The position numbers were made by a program, and so were the translations under genes. DNA of 7,497 nucleotides from Flavobacteriales bacterium UBA5939. Its GTDB lineage: Bacteria > Bacteroidota > Bacteroidia > Flavobacteriales > Schleiferiaceae. Shown here piece by piece: positions 6,301 through 7,497 of the stretch. Below the pieces are notes generated by a model, which saw only the letters and a list, made by a program, of their open reading frames with translations, searched no databases and had not been told where the DNA came from. Location: assembly GCA_002430755.1 (NCBI GenBank), contig DJCX01000105.1, positions 1-7,497 on the forward strand. Direction: 5' to 3'. How positions within the stretch are numbered: the stretch's first letter is position 1; every line of letters starts with the position of its first letter.

Positions 6301-7497
6301 TTCGTTGTTAGAGTACGAACAGTATCCGTTCTCAGGATTAAACACCTCGCGAAGTGCTACTTCGTAAGCAGCTGGCTCGTAAACGCGGATGTTATCAATC
6401 GCCACATCACCTTTTGAAGCATTACCACGGTTTACAGAGAAACGAATACGTGCATAATCACCAACAATGTCGTTCAATGAAACAGAATATGTTTTCCAAG
6501 GATCCGTAGATTTTGTTTGTTGTGCGAAGTCTATTCTCGCCAAACCTGTGTAGGCACTTGTGTTGAACCCTGTATCAGCTGTTACTGCCAAGAAATCAAC
6601 GTGTGCGCCGTACATGTGGTAATCAAACTCCAAGAGTGCACAACTATAAGCACCGAGGTCTAGACACGGTGTAATCATGTGGGCTTTATCGTTTTTAGAA
6701 CCTTGATCAGCCTCAGTGTACACGTATTTCCCGTTACCACTTGTTGAAGCATCACCGTCTGGTCCAGTGAAGTTACTACCTGTCGATCCCGAACGTACCG
6801 ACCAGGCAAAGCCAATGGTGTTTTCGTTAGGAATTACTTTCCAGTTCTGGCCGTTAGGTGGATTTTGATCCGGGAAGTTACCACGGTGTGCAAGACCACT
6901 TGCACCTGAACCAGTACCCGCTACCCAGTACAATGGATTTTCGAAATCTTCCTCCATCGGAAGTGTCGTCGAATATGGGAATGAGTTCTGAGTAGTTGTT
7001 CCACAAATAGGTGGGAGCGCTGGGTCTCTCCAGAACTTGTAAGCAAAGTTTGGTGCCGACTCAAGCGGTGCACGCACTACGTTAGGACAGGCACAGTCAA
7101 AGATGCGCACGTACCATTCAACGGTATCGTTTACATCAATATTACCGAATGTATATTCGTAGATGGAGCTGTCCGGACAGCTTGTAGTTACCGTAGAACT
7201 CATCAAAGAATCCGTCCAAGTGGTCCATGCGCTCGCGCTGTAGTCGTAGCGACGAATGTAAATACGCATACTATCTACCCCGATGTTGTCTTTACCCTCA
7301 ACACGTACATCCTGCGTTGGCATGTAACGTGCACCTTCAGGTTTTGCTTGTGGGTTAATACCTACCCAATCCAATGTTGGTGGCTCAAGCTCACATGGAG
7401 CACCTTCAACCATGATGTTGTCGACAAACCAACCTGCAAGTGAGTTTGGAGACGGCGTACCCGTCTTGTTGGTCATTACGAAACGAATCTTACAGTT
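3328..7497 (-). CDS. Giant modular T9SS-secreted protein with MAM-like jelly rolls and type A sorting domain (N-terminus beyond window)
   Basis: The visible part is 1389 codons; the frame is open through the right edge, so the Met at 7476 is not the real start. Residues below are numbered from it. The protein opens in the tail of a jelly-roll module (GWFVDNIMV, 15-22), then a fibronectin/Ig-like stretch (about 30-150) and four jelly-roll modules at about 165-368, 490-676, 800-976 and 1098-1283. Between them lie CARDB/Ig-like linkers ending in NDT (near 476-478, 785-787 and 1076-1078). The first two modules carry the MAM-type YHMYGA/HHMYGA signature (286-291, 594-599). Residues 1297-1382 are the T9SS type A sorting domain (HPNPTTG at 1306-1312, GMYLVE, final QRLIVE), which directs outer-membrane export and surface anchoring or release. 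There are 17 cysteines in this numbering, which could form extracellular disulfides. No catalytic motif is visible. Adhesin, matrix protein or the tail of a secreted protease are all possible; the missing N-terminus would decide. Confidence 0.93.
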   Translation of the reverse strand, partial: NCKIRFVMTNKTGTPSPNSLAGWFVDNIMVEGAPCELEPPTLDWVGINPQAKPEGARYMPTQDVRVEGKDNIGVDSMRIYIRRYDYSASAWTTWTDSLMSSTVTTSCPDSSIYEYTFGNIDVNDTVEWYVRIFDCACPNVVRAPLESAPNFAYKFWRDPALPPICGTTTQNSFPYSTTLPMEEDFENPLYWVAGTGSGASGLAHRGNFPDQNPPNGQNWKVIPNENTIGFAWSVRSGSTGSNFTGPDGDASTSGNGKYVYTEADQGSKNDKAHMITPCLDLGAYSCALLEFDYHMYGAHVDFLAVTADTGFNTSAYTGLARIDFAQQTKSTDPWKTYSVSLNDIVGDYARIRFSVNRGNASKGDVAIDNIRVYEPAAYEVALREVFNPENGYCSYSNNETLDLWVQSNGCNVLDSIPVTWDYDYTNTAGTTTNVTHTEYITNKDLYLGDSTFFTFATGPDLSGYGIYDIKIYTAQPGDTVNTNDTIGPIRIVHEQPYTTFPYVLNFDDAATTPGNNTPFNAGTFSNAVFTPTPASNSGSFAFMVGTGYTPTVGSGPISDKSGTGNYLVAEGDYGTSPASATLVSKCLDLTGMTSPVLQFRHHMYGADIGAIRVQWIKDGENNWSNPMTPYTATLGDEKDQWSHYEVDLSSQAGKIVKLRFIAQKSGFGIASDIAFDDIAIFDKKNVDVGVDHIIAPGARINLTGGPAGKRLQVKLRNFGKQAQSNIPITYTVTPTCGPNAGVATTYTFTHSGSVAAGNMATAVDATNTVAWPTGSFEVHAWTTKNNDTHGWNDTSYTMSAGWPEKYIQSGFVEDFENCAFGDTSGFFVAGDLNIWEPGSINALNGNNGYGTKVNGNVPGGIEENLYFPRFIGFDTIAGVELRITHDIDLGTGDVAVIEFQGGGQWNTVGFWDPQNVVGTNWYNTGTSSINDAWVGNIGQQTSVWPLASWNFSSAPLILRARMKTVSGNSDGWNIDKVEIYVPPQNSAAPVNVTTVEYLPIPDQNNHIKTYIRNTGAKILDSCMAEYSVDGGATWTTPEKVVFNPPLIPRKGAWYEFDAPWVNPSSGVTNVCVRTSLPDNKPDNDTSDDQICADITVLDKIDMSTDSSYCNNFDDPAVDPWLTLNAFVKDGTTLWEMGTPNNAPLISTNSGSNAWVTDLDSNYKKRDSSALYTPVFAIDSGEVYSYEFMHAFSTEIYHDGGTVDVTFDGGITWHTVGTNLFGATWFNTSFVTSLDVYKPGWTGLSNGWVQAKINMSVDTARNAVFRFRFGSDETINKAGWAIDDFCFYVTDDPGRVYVVGEEELERHIGVGNIHPNPTTGYAQLPISFQQEADVTISIRNTQGQLMMTQSVHGDEGINTFPIETSGWAAGMYLVETVTPFGTDVQRLIVE
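3331..3588 (-). other. T9SS type A C-terminal sorting domain (within the large CDS)
   Basis: This is the last 86 residues of the large protein. It shows the expected order of a TIGR04183-type domain: VGNIHPNPTTG, a strand ending in PISF, VTISIRNTQGQLMM, a GINTFPIE strand, GWAAGMYLVETV, and a final basic-hydrophobic strand QRLIVE (Arg where Lys is more usual). The T9SS translocon recognises it at the outer membrane, and it is normally cleaved by the PorU-type sortase. It follows directly after the fourth jelly roll through a short acidic linker (VGEEELERH). Confidence 0.93.
3628..6984 (-). repeat. Tandem jelly-roll + CARDB-like modules, about 300-310 residue period
   Basis: Protein-level repeat inside the large T9SS gene. 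The module-ending motif (G/S)(W/D)x(I/F/V)D(N/D/K) recurs with its Asp at residues 19, 361, 669, 968 and 1275 (codons starting at 7422, 6396, 5472, 4575 and 3654), giving spacings of 342, 308, 299 and 307. The linker NDT motif recurs at spacings of 309 and 291. Modules 1 (6373-6984) and 2 (5449-6009) are MAM-like, with CLDL followed by a YHMYGA-type strand. Modules 3 (4549-5079) and 4 (3628-4185) share a different signature, WNTVG...NWYNT and WHTVG...TWFNT. I see only short matches between copies at DNA level, so the duplications are old. Boundaries are approximate. Confidence 0.75.

Noticed and set aside
5449..6984. MAM-like domains as evidence of transfer from animals
   Set aside because: MAM-like jelly rolls are widespread in Bacteroidota T9SS cargo proteins, and composition and codon use here look like the neighbouring genes.
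7474..7476. Met at 7476 as the start of the large T9SS protein
   Set aside because: The frame continues without a stop through 7497 (NCKIRFV before the Met), and the sequence here is already the end of a jelly-roll module, so the true start lies outside the window.
1..7497. CRISPR arrays, tRNA/rRNA genes, insertion sequences, integrase or phage genes
   Set aside because: No short regular DNA repeats, cloverleaf-like sequences, terminal inverted repeats or transposase/integrase motifs were found. Almost all the window is occupied by five conserved or domain-assigned genes.

Overview
The window looks like a chromosomal segment from a free-living, probably marine or aquatic member of the Bacteroidota (Flavobacteriia / Cryomorphaceae-Schleiferiaceae-like). 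The strongest evidence is a very large secreted protein that ends in a type IX secretion system (T9SS) type A C-terminal sorting domain, a system restricted to this phylum. Supporting signs are starts without a well-spaced Shine-Dalgarno, DAP-type peptidoglycan genes and moderate GC content. The exact genus cannot be read from the sequence.

Layout. (1) Positions 1-830, minus strand: the N-terminal 276 codons of an HtrA/Deg-type periplasmic serine protease with signal sequence and full catalytic triad; the PDZ part lies beyond the left edge. (2) Positions 831-932: a short divergent intergenic region with a perfect 9-bp inverted repeat, whose arms overlap weak Bacteroidota-type -7-like boxes facing each way. 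(3) Positions 933-3240, plus strand: a tight three-gene operon, dapF (diaminopimelate epimerase), a GNAT N-acetyltransferase and mltG (endolytic murein transglycosylase). Both junctions are ATGA overlaps, so translational coupling is likely. (4) Positions 3241-3327: a convergent intergenic region with an intrinsic terminator that fits the minus strand much better than the plus strand. (5) Positions 3328-7497, minus strand: the C-terminal 1389 codons of a giant modular T9SS cargo protein whose start lies beyond the right edge.

How the genes fit together. dapF makes meso-DAP for peptidoglycan (and lysine), MltG cleaves nascent glycan strands at the inner membrane, and the divergent HtrA handles misfolded envelope proteins, so the left half is an envelope-biogenesis neighbourhood. 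The GNAT between the two wall genes has no assignable substrate. The large T9SS cargo is a separate, convergently transcribed unit. It is built from at least four jelly-roll modules alternating with CARDB/Ig-like linkers at a period of about 300-310 residues, and fits a surface adhesin or the non-catalytic part of a secreted enzyme.

I see no mobile element, CRISPR array, RNA gene or clearly novel system. The most interesting points are the two-subtype modular architecture of the T9SS protein, the inverted repeat between the divergent genes, and the GNAT held by overlaps between dapF and mltG.
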